DNA of 64,000 nt from Intrasporangiaceae bacterium URHB0013 (GCA_000620545.1 JIBA01000019.1:124001-188000), one strand, 5' to 3'; numbered from the stretch's first letter, positions 7,990-19,252 are shown. Translations and numbers: made by a program. Notes: generated by a model not told the origin, from the letters alone.

Positions 7990-8798
7990 TGGCCACTTCC
8001 TTCGAGGACGCCGACCTCGTCACGCCCGGACCGCTCGGTGTCACCTTCGACGACCTCGGCGAGGCCCTCGGCGCCGCCTCGACCGTGCTGCGCGCCAACG
8101 CGATGGCGGCCGGCCTCGACGCGCCCGTTCCGACCTGCCCCGGCTGGACGGTGCTCGACCTCGTGGCCCACCAGGGGATGGTCCACCGCTGGGCCGCCAG
8201 CCATCTGCGCGGCGAGCCGATCGACGCGCCCGAGCGGCTGGACCGTGAAGGGCGGGAGTCGGCAGACGTGCTCGGCTGGTTCGACGACGGCGCGACCGCG
8301 CTGCTGCAGGCGATCGTCGATGCACCCGAGGACCTCGAGGCGTTCGTCTTCCTCCAGGACGCACCGGCGCCACGGCTCTTCTGGACCCGGCGGCAGTGCC
8401 ACGAGACCACCGTCCACGCCGTCGATGCGCTCGGAGCCCGCCTCGGACGACCGGCCACGGCCGCCGAGACGTGGATCACCCCGGCCGTCGCCCTGGACGG
8501 CATCGACGAGCTGCTCCTCGGCTTCATCACGCGTCGCAGGGATGGCGCGTCGCCCGGGGTGCCCACCAGGCTGCTCGTGCGGCCCGACGGGGCCGAGATC
8601 GCCTGGCTCGTCGACCTCGACACGGGCCGGCCGATCGTGACGCGCCGGGTGAGGCCGGGGTCCCCCGAGGCAGCCGCCGACCACACCCTCGCCGGCGGCC
8701 CCGTCGACCTCTACCTCCGCCTGTGGAGCCGCGGCGACGTCGAGCCCGTCGACGAGCTCGAGCGCTGGTGGCGCGGGACGATCTCCGTCACGTGGTGA
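7989..8798 (+). CDS. Maleylpyruvate isomerase/mycothiol-dependent (MDMPI/DinB-like) family protein
   Basis: The 269-residue protein has the MDMPI N-terminal domain signature CPGWTVLDLVAHQGMVHRW (about residues 50-68) and a later HETTVHAVDA segment; the conserved His, Glu and His are the metal ligands in this DinB-like fold. Family members are mycothiol-dependent enzymes, or proteins of unknown substrate, in actinobacteria. The C-terminal MDMPI_C-like domain follows from about residue 160. The start overlaps the preceding lipoprotein stop as TGATG, indicating translational coupling, though no functional link is evident. Confidence 0.85.
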   Translation: MATSFEDADLVTPGPLGVTFDDLGEALGAASTVLRANAMAAGLDAPVPTCPGWTVLDLVAHQGMVHRWAASHLRGEPIDAPERLDREGRESADVLGWFDDGATALLQAIVDAPEDLEAFVFLQDAPAPRLFWTRRQCHETTVHAVDALGARLGRPATAAETWITPAVALDGIDELLLGFITRRRDGASPGVPTRLLVRPDGAEIAWLVDLDTGRPIVTRRVRPGSPEAAADHTLAGGPVDLYLRLWSRGDVEPVDELERWWRGTISVTW

Positions 8799-8880
8799 CC
8801 CCCGCCGACCCGGTAGCAGGATGGGCGAAGCACCGGTGCGGAGCGCCGCGGCCGGAGACCATGAGACCAGAGGAGCGCGC

Positions 8881-10188
8881 ATGCCGCAGGAGGGCATCGG
8901 CCGGGCCGTGCAGTCCGCCATCTACCGGGCGGGCGCCTTCGGCCGTCGGCCGGCGGTCCCCACGGACGGCACGCAGCTCGAGCCGGCGGCCCGCAAGGTC
9001 ATGTCGAGGCGCGGGTTCGCCTACGTCGCAGGCTCCGCCGGCTCCGAGGCGAGCGCCGACGCCAACGTCGCGGCCTTCGACCGGTGGCGCGTCGTGCCCC
9101 GCATGCTCGTCGACACGACCCAGCGCGACACGTCCGTCGAGCTCTTCGGCCGACGGCACGAGAGCCCCTTCCTCGTCGCACCCATCGGCGTGCTGTCGCT
9201 GGCCGACGACGGGGCCGACCTCGCCGTCGCACGTGGCGCCCGTGAGCAGCGGGTCACGCCGATCCTCAGCACCCAGGCCTCCGTGCCGATGGAGGAAGTC
9301 GCCCGCGTCCTCGGCGGGTCCGGGCACTGGTACCAGCTCTACTGGAGCAGCAACGACCACCTCGTCGAGAGCCTGGTCTCGCGCGCCGAGGCATGCGGCA
9401 GCGAGTGCCTCGTCGTCACGCTCGACACGGCATACCTCGGGTGGCGGCCGCGCGACCTCGACCTCGGGCACCTGCCGTTCGCCCGCGGCGAGGGCATCGC
9501 GCAGTACACGTCGGACCCCGTCTTCCGACGTCTCGTGGCCGAGCGTGTCGCGGCCGAGCGCGTCGCGGACGCCCCACCCACGGCCCGGCTGCGTCCGACC
9601 CCGGCGGCGGTGGCGACCCTGCTGTCCATGAGCCGCAAGCACCCCGGGAACACGCGCCACAACCTCACGGCCCCCGAGCCGCGGGCGGCCGTCGAGACCT
9701 TCCTCGACGTGTTCAGCCGGCCGTCACTGACGTGGGAGGACCTGCCACGGCTGCGTGCGCTGACGAGCCTGCCGATCGTGCTGAAGGGCATCCTCGAGCC
9801 GGACGACGCCCGCCGCGCCGTCGACGCCGGGGTCGACGGGGTCTACGTCTCCAACCACGGCGGTCGTCAGGTCGACCGGTCGGTGGCCGCACTCGACGCG
9901 CTGCCCGGTGTCGTGGAGGCGGTGCGCGGCACAGGCTCCACCATGCCCGTCATCTTCGACAGTGGCATCCGTTGCGGCGCAGACGCTTTCGTCGCACTCT
10001 CACTCGGCGCCACGGCTGTCGGCATCGGCCGCCCCCACGTCTACGGCCTCGCGCTGGCCGGCGCCGACGGCGTGTCAGAGGTGCTGCGCAACCTCCGCGC
10101 CGAGCTCGACCTCCAGCTGGCGCTGACGGGCTGCACCTCGCTCGCCGACCTCGGGCCGGAGCGTTTGGTCCGGGTCGGCCAGCAGTGA
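8881..10188 (+). CDS. FMN-dependent alpha-hydroxy-acid oxidase (lactate 2-monooxygenase-like)
   Basis: A 435-residue TIM-barrel flavoprotein of the glycolate oxidase/lactate monooxygenase family. The N-terminal segment AGSAGSEASADANVAAFDRW is the family entry, WYQLYWSSND and VVTLDT line the FMN site, and SNHGGRQVD carries the catalytic His and substrate Arg. Its length and an insertion between the VVTLDT and ILKGI segments resemble actinobacterial lactate 2-monooxygenases, which turn L-lactate into acetate and CO2; other 2-hydroxy acids remain possible. The ATG at 8881 is favoured by AGAGGAG upstream over a start at 8821. Confidence 0.85.
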   Translation: MPQEGIGRAVQSAIYRAGAFGRRPAVPTDGTQLEPAARKVMSRRGFAYVAGSAGSEASADANVAAFDRWRVVPRMLVDTTQRDTSVELFGRRHESPFLVAPIGVLSLADDGADLAVARGAREQRVTPILSTQASVPMEEVARVLGGSGHWYQLYWSSNDHLVESLVSRAEACGSECLVVTLDTAYLGWRPRDLDLGHLPFARGEGIAQYTSDPVFRRLVAERVAAERVADAPPTARLRPTPAAVATLLSMSRKHPGNTRHNLTAPEPRAAVETFLDVFSRPSLTWEDLPRLRALTSLPIVLKGILEPDDARRAVDAGVDGVYVSNHGGRQVDRSVAALDALPGVVEAVRGTGSTMPVIFDSGIRCGADAFVALSLGATAVGIGRPHVYGLALAGADGVSEVLRNLRAELDLQLALTGCTSLADLGPERLVRVGQQ

Positions 10189-10288
10189 GCCCGGCGCCGT
10201 GGGCGGCGGTGAGCCGGGTCCAGCGGGCGTGAGCTCAGGGCGCGTTCCGGGCGCGTCGACCGCTCGGAGGGTGGAACCGGCTCGACGG

Positions 10289-10308
10289 CTCCGGGCGCCG
10301 TCCCGGAG
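10289..10308 (+). promoter_or_regulatory. Hairpin covering the ribosome site of the methyltransferase gene
   Basis: CTCCGGG (10289-10295) can pair with CCCGGAG (10302-10308) around a 6-nt loop. The 3' arm contains most of the GGAGG ribosome site (10305-10309) of the gene starting at 10318, so the hairpin could lower its translation. It may instead be a terminator for the oxidase gene. Confidence 0.4.
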
Positions 10309-10317
10309 GATCGGGGC

Positions 10318-11070
10318 ATGCCCGCCCTCGACCACCTGACCCGCGACGCGTTCCCGAAGTCCTCGAAGTACGACGCGAAATGGCTCGTCGACCTCGACAT
10401 GGGGCCGCACCCGCTGTGGCTGCTCGAGGACCTCGCCGCCGACCTCGACCTGCGCCCGGGCATGCGCGTCCTCGATCTGGGCTCGGGCCTCGGCGCCACG
10501 TCGGTCTTCCTCGCCAAGGAGTACGGCGTGCGGGTCATCGCCGCCGACCTGTGGGTCGACCCGACCGAGGCCGCGGGAGTCTTCCGCAAGGAGGGCGTCG
10601 ACGACCGGATCGTCGCGATACGGGTCGACGCGCACGCCCTGCCCTTCGGCCGCGGCTCCTTCGACGCCATCATCAGCATCGATGCCTGGGAGTACTTCGG
10701 CACCGGCGACCACTACCCGCGCTACCTCTCGACCTTCCTCAAACCGGGTGGCCAGCTCGGTGTCGCGACCCCTGCGCTCACGACCGAGGTGCGCGAGCTC
10801 GGCGAGATCCCCGAGCACATCGACCGCGTCGTCGGCAGCGAGTCGGCGGCGTGGCACACCGCCGAGTGGCTGCGCAGCCAGTGGGAGTTCAGCCGGGCCT
10901 TCGAGACCGTCACGGCACGCAACCAGGTGGACGGGTGCGCGAACTGGCTGCTGTGGGAGCGTGCGGTCATGGAGCTCAAGGGACAGCCGACCTCCCCGGT
11001 GCAGGGGATGCTCGAGGCCGACGGCGGCGCCTTCGTCACGTTCGCGCTCGTCACCGGGAGGGTCGCGTGA
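10318..11070 (+). CDS. Class I SAM-dependent methyltransferase
   Basis: A 250-residue Rossmann-fold methyltransferase. Motif I is VLDLGSGLGATSVF (about residues 51-64), the acidic end of beta-2 is IAADLW, and motif IV/post-IV is FDAIISIDAWEYFG. The SIDAWEYFGTGD segment and the long C-terminal part resemble small-molecule methyltransferases of the cyclopropane-synthase/UbiE type; the substrate is not readable. Its TGA overlaps the GTG of the deaminase gene (GTGA), so the two are coupled. The ATG has GGAGG 8 nt upstream, partly buried in a hairpin. Confidence 0.85.
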   Translation: MPALDHLTRDAFPKSSKYDAKWLVDLDMGPHPLWLLEDLAADLDLRPGMRVLDLGSGLGATSVFLAKEYGVRVIAADLWVDPTEAAGVFRKEGVDDRIVAIRVDAHALPFGRGSFDAIISIDAWEYFGTGDHYPRYLSTFLKPGGQLGVATPALTTEVRELGEIPEHIDRVVGSESAAWHTAEWLRSQWEFSRAFETVTARNQVDGCANWLLWERAVMELKGQPTSPVQGMLEADGGAFVTFALVTGRVA

Positions 11071-11558
11071 GCCTCGATGCCACCGACCTGGTCCACCTGC
11101 GCCGGGCCGTCGAGCTCGCCCGCCTCGCGCTCGAGCGCGGTGACGAGCCCTTCGGCTCGGTCCTCGTCTCGGGCGACGGCGAGGTGCTCTTCGAGGACCA
11201 CAACCACGTGGTGGCGCTCGAGGCGACGCAGCACCCCGAGTTCGCGATCGCCCGCTGGGCCGGCGCCCACCTGACTGCCCCGGCGCGGGCCGCCGCGACC
11301 GTGTACACCTCCGGCGAGCACTGCCCCATGTGCTCGGCCGCGCACGCCTGGGTCGGGCTGGGCCGCATCGCGTATGCCGTGAGCTCGGCCCAGCTCGGCG
11401 CGTGGCGCTCGGCGTGGGGTGCGGCGGCGTCACCGGTCGCGCCGCTGTCGATCCGGGACGTCGTGCCGGACGCCGTCGTCGACGGGCCGGCTCCCGAGCT
11501 CGAGGCCGAGGTCCGGGACCTCCACGACCGCTTCGCCCATCCCCGACGCCACCCCTGA
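11067..11558 (+). CDS. Cytidine/guanine-deaminase-like nucleoside deaminase
   Basis: A 163-residue zinc deaminase of the CDA/dCMP family. The zinc-ligand and catalytic motif is HPEFAIAR (His and proton-shuttle Glu), and the second motif is TSGEHCPMCSAAHAW with the two zinc cysteines in CxxC. In most relatives these read HAE and PCxxC, so two positions are slightly variant. Substrates of similar proteins include guanine, cytosine derivatives and other purines. The GTG start overlaps the preceding TGA. It ends 356 nt before clpC. Confidence 0.82.
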   Translation: MSLDATDLVHLRRAVELARLALERGDEPFGSVLVSGDGEVLFEDHNHVVALEATQHPEFAIARWAGAHLTAPARAAATVYTSGEHCPMCSAAHAWVGLGRIAYAVSSAQLGAWRSAWGAAASPVAPLSIRDVVPDAVVDGPAPELEAEVRDLHDRFAHPRRHP

Positions 11559-11768
11559 GGCGCTGCGCGCACGGTCCCACGTCGGCGGACGGCTCCTCTG
11601 TCGGATGGAGGGCCGGCGCAGCGCCAGGACGGCGGGCGCAGCGCGAGGACGGCGGGGTGGCGCACCCGGCGCACAGGGTCTGAAACGCCGCCGGAACCGT
11701 GGGCACGGCTGCTGGCGGGGTACGACAAGGCATACGCAAGGATCGCGACACGCCCCACGGCATCTGTC

Positions 11769-11779
11769 CGCTCACGGCG
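11769..11779 (+). promoter_or_regulatory. Putative ClgR-binding site upstream of clpC
   Basis: CGCTCACGGCG followed by AAC matches the core I recall for the actinobacterial protease regulator ClgR (CGCYNANRGCG followed by WWS); the upstream W position does not match. It lies 135 nt before the clpC ATG, in the 356-nt gap 11559-11914 that otherwise contains one GGCATACG motif (11729) and no gene. Confidence 0.5.
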
Positions 11780-11914
11780 AACAGAGGCAGAACCTGAGCC
11801 GATCACGCTCAGGATGGGGAACAGGAGGGACACAACCGGCGTTGGTCGGGATGTGCTCGTCCACAGCGGGCACGGATAGCATCGAGATGTCTCTCGATCA
11901 GTCAGGAGAAGAAC

Positions 11915-14533
<2,619 letters not shown>

Positions 14534-14557
14534 CCGGCCTCCGCCGACCACGCACCG

Positions 14558-14598
14558 ACCGAAGGGGTCGGGGACACCACGTCCCCGACCCCTTCGGT
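14558..14598 (+). terminator. clpC terminator
   Basis: A perfect 18-bp inverted repeat (14558-14575 against 14581-14598) with a 5-nt loop, 24 nt past the clpC stop. There is only a weak T-tract. Confidence 0.88.
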
Positions 14599-14703
14599 GT
14601 ACGTTCCCCGCGCTGCCCTCATACCGGGGTCGTATGCCGCCTCGCTCGAGAGGCGACCACGGCCCGATGCCGGGCGGCGCCCACCGCGGCGAGGGTGGGT
14701 GTC

Positions 14704-15609
14704 ATGAGCCACGACCACCCCGCCCGTATGCCGGCCGCCGCCACCCAGCGCGCCGTCGGTTCCACCTCTTCTTCCACCGACGCGTCAGGGGCGCCGGTGC
14801 CAGCGGCAGCGATGTCCGCGCCAGCGGCGACGGTTCGCGCAGCAGTGGCGCCGCGTCCGGACGCACCCGACGGGACCGGCGACCTCGTCGCGCGCGACCT
14901 CGTCATGACCTACGGTCGCTCCGCCTCGGCCGGCCCGCCGGCACTGGGCGGCGTCGACCTCACCATCCGCGCCGGCGAGAGTCTCGCCGTCATGGGTCCG
15001 TCCGGCTCGGGCAAGACGACGCTGCTGCACGTCCTCGCCGGGATCCTGCGACCGACCGGCGGGCACGTGCTGTGGCGGGGTCGCGACATCGCGCGGATGT
15101 CCGACCGTGAGCGCACCGTGCTGCGCCGTGAGGACTTCGGCTTCGTCTTCCAGCAGGGCATGCTGCTGCCCGAGCTGCCGGCGATCGAGAGCGTGGCCCT
15201 CCCGCTGATGCTCGGTGGGACCTCCCGGTCGGAGGCCACGGCGCGGGCCCGGACCCTGTTTCCACCCCTCGGCCTGGCGGGGCTCGAGAAGCGTCGACCC
15301 GGTGAGCTGTCGGGCGGTCAGGCGCAGCGGGTCGCCATCGCCCGCGCGCTCGTGGCGCGACCGGGCGTCGTGTTCGCGGACGAGCCGACCGGCGCCCTTG
15401 ACCAGACGACGAGCGCCGAGGTGATGCAGCACCTGACGCAGCTGGCGGTCCACACCGGCGCGTCCCTCGTCGTCGTGACCCACGACGAGAACGTCGCGCG
15501 CTGGTGTCACGGCGTGGTTCACGTCCGCGATGGTCGGATCGCAGGCAGCGGGGCACGGATCGGGGCCGGGACGGCCGCTCCGTCCACGACGTCGGCGGTG
15601 GTCCGGTGA
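14704..15609 (+). CDS. ABC transporter ATP-binding protein (MacB/LolD type)
   Basis: A 301-residue nucleotide-binding subunit. Walker A is GPSGSGKTTLL, the Q-loop FVFQQGMLLPEL, the ABC signature LSGGQAQRVAIARAL, Walker B VVFADEPTGALD and the H-loop VVVTHDENVA. The LFADEPTGALD-like run is typical of the MacB/LolD/FtsE group, which matches the FtsX-like permease it overlaps. An Ala/Ser/Pro-rich N-terminal extension of about 60 residues is unusual; an internal ATG at 14812 would remove about half of it. I kept 14704, which has a GAGGG site. Confidence 0.88.
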   Translation: MSHDHPARMPAAATQRAVGSTSSSTDASGAPVPAAAMSAPAATVRAAVAPRPDAPDGTGDLVARDLVMTYGRSASAGPPALGGVDLTIRAGESLAVMGPSGSGKTTLLHVLAGILRPTGGHVLWRGRDIARMSDRERTVLRREDFGFVFQQGMLLPELPAIESVALPLMLGGTSRSEATARARTLFPPLGLAGLEKRRPGELSGGQAQRVAIARALVARPGVVFADEPTGALDQTTSAEVMQHLTQLAVHTGASLVVVTHDENVARWCHGVVHVRDGRIAGSGARIGAGTAAPSTTSAVVR

Positions 15610-16943
15610 GGGCCGCCACCAGCATGTGGTGGCGGCTCCGGCGAGCGGGCGCGACGGACGACCGGGTGCCGGGGATCCTGGCGGTCGTCTCGTTCGCCGT
15701 GGCGACCGCGGCCCTGCTCGTCTGTGTCGCCGGTCTCCGGGCCTTCGAGGCACGCAACCCGCTTCCGCCTGGCGGCCTCGAAGGAGGCCTGTCCGACGAG
15801 GCCGCCATCGGCAACCTCTACGTGACGCTCGCGTGGGTCGCCACGACGTGCATGGTGATCCCGATTCTCACCCTGGGCGGCGTCGCCGCACGTCTCGCCA
15901 TCGCCCGACGCGACCAGCGACTGGCCGCGCTCCGCCTCGCCGGCGGCACATCGGCCCAGGTGACGCTCATGACGCTCGCCGAAGCGGCGACGCAGGCCCT
16001 CCTCGGTGCGCTGACCGGCGTGGTCGCCTACCTCGCGGTGCTGCCGCTCGTGGCACGGCTCAGCTTCCAGGGCCGGACGTTCGAGCTGAGCGAGCTCGTC
16101 CTCCCGCTCTGGCAGACGCTCGTCGTGGTCGTGGTCGCGGCCGTCGTCGTGGTCGCGATCGTGTCCGGGGCCTCGAGCCTCGCGCGGGTGGCGGTCAGCC
16201 CGCTCGGCGTCGCGGCGCGCACGACCCCCAAGCGGCTGAGCATCCTGCGCGTGCTCGTCGCCCTGGCGGCCGGCGCCACCTGGTTGTTCGTCATCACCCC
16301 GATGAAGGAGCCGCAGCGGATGACGATCGTCCTCGTGCTCGGCGCGATGATCCTGGCGGTCAACGCCGTCGGACCGTGGGTCGTCATGGTCGCCGGCCGG
16401 GTCGCTGCCCGCCTCGCACCGACCGCCTCCACCCTGCTCGCCGCGCGGCGGATCGCCGACGACCCGCGGAGCACGTGGCGGGCGGTGGGAGCGCTCGGCC
16501 TCGCCGTCGTCGTCGTGGGCTTCACGAGCCTCGCTTCGGTCGACGAGCCCGCGTCTCCGCTGGAGCGCTACCTCGCCGCCGACCTCGGCACGGGCTCGCT
16601 CGTCACGCTCGTCATCATCACCATCGTCGGAGCGACGTCGACCGGCGTCGTGCAGGCCGCCCGCGTGCTCGACCAGCGGGAGCAGTACCGCGCGCTGGCC
16701 CTGGCGGGCACGAGCGAGAGGTCGCTCCACCGCGCCCGCGCCCTGGAGGTCGCCCTCCCCCTCGCCACGACGATCGCGCTGTCGGCCGGTTTCGTGCTCG
16801 TGCTCATGCTGCCCTTCTCGAGCGCCCTCGACGGTGGCCTCGTCGTGCGCTTCGTCGTGACGTCGACGGTCGCGGGGGCCGTCGTCCTCGCGTCGGTGCT
16901 CGCCTCCCGGTCCCTCGTGCGGACGGCGTCCCGCGTGGCCTGA
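15606..16943 (+). CDS. FtsX-like/MacB-type ABC transporter permease
   Basis: A 445-residue membrane protein with two FtsX-like halves. Hydrophobic segments lie near residues 20-40, 75-95, 130-150, 170-195, 215-235 and 240-265, with four more in the second half. The cytoplasmic loop RRDQRLAALRLAGGTSAQV, mirrored by QREQYRALALAGTSERSLH in the second half, is the usual FtsX-like motif next to the ATPase. The GTG start overlaps the ATPase stop (GTGA). The pair probably exports a peptide, lipid or antimicrobial, or senses envelope stress; the cargo is unknown. Confidence 0.85.
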   Translation: MRAATSMWWRLRRAGATDDRVPGILAVVSFAVATAALLVCVAGLRAFEARNPLPPGGLEGGLSDEAAIGNLYVTLAWVATTCMVIPILTLGGVAARLAIARRDQRLAALRLAGGTSAQVTLMTLAEAATQALLGALTGVVAYLAVLPLVARLSFQGRTFELSELVLPLWQTLVVVVVAAVVVVAIVSGASSLARVAVSPLGVAARTTPKRLSILRVLVALAAGATWLFVITPMKEPQRMTIVLVLGAMILAVNAVGPWVVMVAGRVAARLAPTASTLLAARRIADDPRSTWRAVGALGLAVVVVGFTSLASVDEPASPLERYLAADLGTGSLVTLVIITIVGATSTGVVQAARVLDQREQYRALALAGTSERSLHRARALEVALPLATTIALSAGFVLVLMLPFSSALDGGLVVRFVVTSTVAGAVVLASVLASRSLVRTASRVA

Positions 16944-16953
16944 ATCGGTCGTC

Positions 16954-16959
16954 TACGGT
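16954..16959 (+). promoter_or_regulatory. Leaderless -10 element of the LCP gene
   Basis: TACGGT ends 6 nt before the GTG at 16966; no ribosome site is present. Confidence 0.45.
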
Positions 16960-16965
16960 GGGGCG

Positions 16966-18237
16966 GTGATCCCAGAGCACCGCCCCACCGAACCCCTGCA
17001 GCGGTCCGTGAGCCCGCCCGACGCCGGTCGCCCGACCGGTCGCCCGACGGGTGCGCGCGGCTCCGTGCTGGCCCGTCTCGGGTCGACGGCGGCGGCCACC
17101 GCCCTGCTGCTCGCCGGGTGCTCGACGGCTGAGCCGAAGGCCTCGGCGTCCTCGTCGGTCGCGGCCGCGTCGTCGGCAGGCAGCACGACCGGATCGGCCT
17201 CGCCTCCGTCTGGCGTCCACGTGGCCGGGGCGCCGGCGCCGCTCGCCACGCTCGTCTCGACCCTGTACGCCGGAGGCGACCTCACGCATACGTCCTCCCC
17301 CACCGCGTCGAAGGCGCTCACGGCACGCAAGCCTGCGACCAGGCCGGTGGACGCGACCGCAAAGGTCGGGTCGTGGATGGGCACCCCTGTTGCTGTCGTC
17401 ACCGCCGGCGACGACGTGACGCTCGCCGTCGGACCGACCTGGAAGGTCGTCGGCGGCTGGTGGCCGTCTCTCGGGGTCGCGCGACCCAGCCTCGGCAGCG
17501 GGCCCCGCTGGGTGCTCGCCATCGGGTCCGACGCCCGCAAGGGACAGCCCCTCGAGCGCACCCGCGCGGACGTGCTCCAGGTCATCGGCGTCGACGGCAA
17601 GGGTGGCGGCGGCGTCATGGGCATGGCCCGCGACCTGTGGGTACCGCTCTCGACGGGTGGCAAGGGCAAGATCAACTCGGCGATGGTGCTCGGCGGGCCG
17701 CGCGCCCAGGTCAGCACCGTCAAGGCCGTGACCGGCCTGCCCCTCGAGGGCTATGTCGTGCTCGGCTTCAGTGGCTTCAAGAAGATCGTCGACGACGAGG
17801 GCGGCATCCCCATCGTCATCCCGAAGACCGTGGTCGCCTCGCACGCCAAGGACCTCGTCATCGAGGCCGGCGCCCAGACTCTGTCCGGGGCCGAGGCCCT
17901 CGCCTACGCGCGGGAGCGAAAGACCCTGCCCGACGGGGACTTCGGCCGATCACGACACCAGGGCGAGGTCATCCTCGCTGCTGCGATCAAGGCCAGGCTC
18001 GCGGGTCCGATCGCCATCCCGTCGGCCCTCACGAGCTTCAGCACGGTCGGCAAGAGCAACCTCTCGGCCGAGCAGATCCTCACCTTCACCGCAGGCCTGC
18101 ATCAGCTGAGCCCGCTCAAGGTCGGCCGTGGTGTGGCCCAGGGGGCTTTCGGGTGGGCCGGTCAGCAGTCGATCGTCGTCCTCGGCAGGCAGGCCCGCGG
18201 CCTCTTCGCCGAGTTCCGGGACGGGAACCTCTCGTGA
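16966..18237 (+). CDS. Lipoprotein-type LytR-CpsA-Psr (LCP) family protein
   Basis: A 423-residue envelope protein. LCP enzymes transfer lipid-linked glycopolymers such as teichoic acid or arabinogalactan to peptidoglycan. LCP hallmarks here are LAIGSDARKG (about residue 184), TRADVLQV, GMARDLWVPL, GKINSAM and the late ALAYARERK...GDFGRSRHQG. Most LCP proteins have an N-terminal transmembrane anchor; this one has a signal peptide ending in LLLAGC (lipobox, about residue 50) and a Ser/Ala-rich linker, then about 90 residues before the LCP core. The leaderless GTG start is supported by TACGGT; the stop overlaps argA. Confidence 0.83.
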   Translation: MIPEHRPTEPLQRSVSPPDAGRPTGRPTGARGSVLARLGSTAAATALLLAGCSTAEPKASASSSVAAASSAGSTTGSASPPSGVHVAGAPAPLATLVSTLYAGGDLTHTSSPTASKALTARKPATRPVDATAKVGSWMGTPVAVVTAGDDVTLAVGPTWKVVGGWWPSLGVARPSLGSGPRWVLAIGSDARKGQPLERTRADVLQVIGVDGKGGGGVMGMARDLWVPLSTGGKGKINSAMVLGGPRAQVSTVKAVTGLPLEGYVVLGFSGFKKIVDDEGGIPIVIPKTVVASHAKDLVIEAGAQTLSGAEALAYARERKTLPDGDFGRSRHQGEVILAAAIKARLAGPIAIPSALTSFSTVGKSNLSAEQILTFTAGLHQLSPLKVGRGVAQGAFGWAGQQSIVVLGRQARGLFAEFRDGNLS

Positions 18238-18737
18238 GCGGTGCGCCTGTCATCCGGCGCGCCCGCACCTCGGACGTGCGTGCCATCCGGGCTCTCGTGG
18301 CGCCGCTGGCCGAGCGCCGGGTGCTGGTCAGCAAGGAGGCGGTCACCTACTTCGAGAGCCTCCAGGAGTTCCGGGTCGCCGAGCTCGACGGTCGTGTCGT
18401 CGGCTGCGGCGCCCTGCATGTCATGTGGGAGGACCTCGCCGAGATCCGCACCCTGGCCGTTGCTGCCGACCAGCGCGGCACCGGTCTCGGTGGGCGGCTG
18501 CTCGAGGTCCTCGTCGAGGACGCGCGCGAGATCGGCGTCGAGCGGCTCTTCTGCCTGACCTTCGAGACGGACTTCTTCGTCCGGCACGGCTTCGAGGTCA
18601 TCGAGGGCCAGGCTGTCCCGACGGACGTCTATGCCGAGCTGCTGCGCTCCTATGACGAGGGCGTCGCGGAGTTCCTCGACCTCGAACGGGTCAAGCCCAA
18701 CACCCTCGGCAACACCCGAATGCTCCGCACCCTCTAA
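18234..18737 (+). CDS. argA: Short GNAT-type amino-acid N-acetyltransferase (ArgA-like)
   Basis: A 167-residue GNAT protein closely resembling the short mycobacterial N-acetylglutamate synthase (Rv2747 type) rather than the kinase-fused E. coli ArgA. Shared stretches include VGCGALHVMWEDLAEIRT, LFCLTFETDFFVRHGF and the C-terminal FLDLERVKPNTLGNTRML. It would make N-acetylglutamate from glutamate and acetyl-CoA, the first step of arginine synthesis. The GTG overlaps the LCP stop (GTGA). The TAA at 18735-18737 directly abuts the first unit of repeat array 1. Confidence 0.85.
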   Translation: MSGAPVIRRARTSDVRAIRALVAPLAERRVLVSKEAVTYFESLQEFRVAELDGRVVGCGALHVMWEDLAEIRTLAVAADQRGTGLGGRLLEVLVEDAREIGVERLFCLTFETDFFVRHGFEVIEGQAVPTDVYAELLRSYDEGVAEFLDLERVKPNTLGNTRMLRTL

Positions 18738-19236
18738 CCGTCGAAAGGCCAAAGTTCGCGGCCTCCTCACCGTCGAAAGGCCAAACTTCGCGGCCTCCTC
18801 ACCGTCGAAAGGCCAAAGTTCGCGGCCTCCTCACCGTCGAAAGGCCAAACTTCGCGGCGCCCTCACCGTCGAAAGGCCAAACTTCGCGGCGCCCCCACCG
18901 TCGAAAGGCCAAACTTCGCGGCGCCCCCACCGTCGAAAGGCCAAACTTCGCGGCCTCCTCACGTCAAGAGGCCAACGATCACGACCGGGGGCTCGACGAC
19001 CGGTCTGACCACGAAGTCGAACCCAAAACGTGGCCATTCGTCCGTTGGACGGCCGCGAACCATGGGCACTCGACGGCCTGGCAGCAACATACTTTGGCCA
19101 CTCGACGGGTCGCGGGCCGCAAACTTTGGCCACTCGACCGGGTCGGGGCCACAAACGTTGGCCTCTCGACGGGGGCGGGACCGCAAGCTTTGGCCACTCG
19201 ACGGGGTCGGGGCCGCAAACGTTGGCCTCTCGACGG
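18738..19236. repeat. Repeat array 1: head-to-head 32-bp tandem arrays between convergent genes
   Basis: The 515-nt gap between the argA stop and the ABC ATPase stop contains no gene. Left half: seven units starting at 18738, 18770, 18802, 18834, 18866, 18898 and 18930, each exactly 32 bp, core CCGTCGAAAGGCCAAA then TTCGCGGC, with a decayed eighth at 18962. Right half: the same unit inverted, with CTCGAC at 19069, 19101, 19133, 19165, 19197 and 19229, again exactly 32 bp apart, plus a decayed, in-phase copy at 19037. About 60 bp of spacer separates the halves. No spacers lie between units, and the 32-bp period shifts the reading frame each copy, so it is neither CRISPR nor coding. Confidence 0.97.
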
Positions 19237-19252
19237 GGGAAGGTGGGAGGGG

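Noticed and set aside
18738-19236. CRISPR array
   Set aside because: Units are contiguous with no unique spacers, the orientation flips in the middle, and no cas gene is present. The same applies to arrays 2 and 3.
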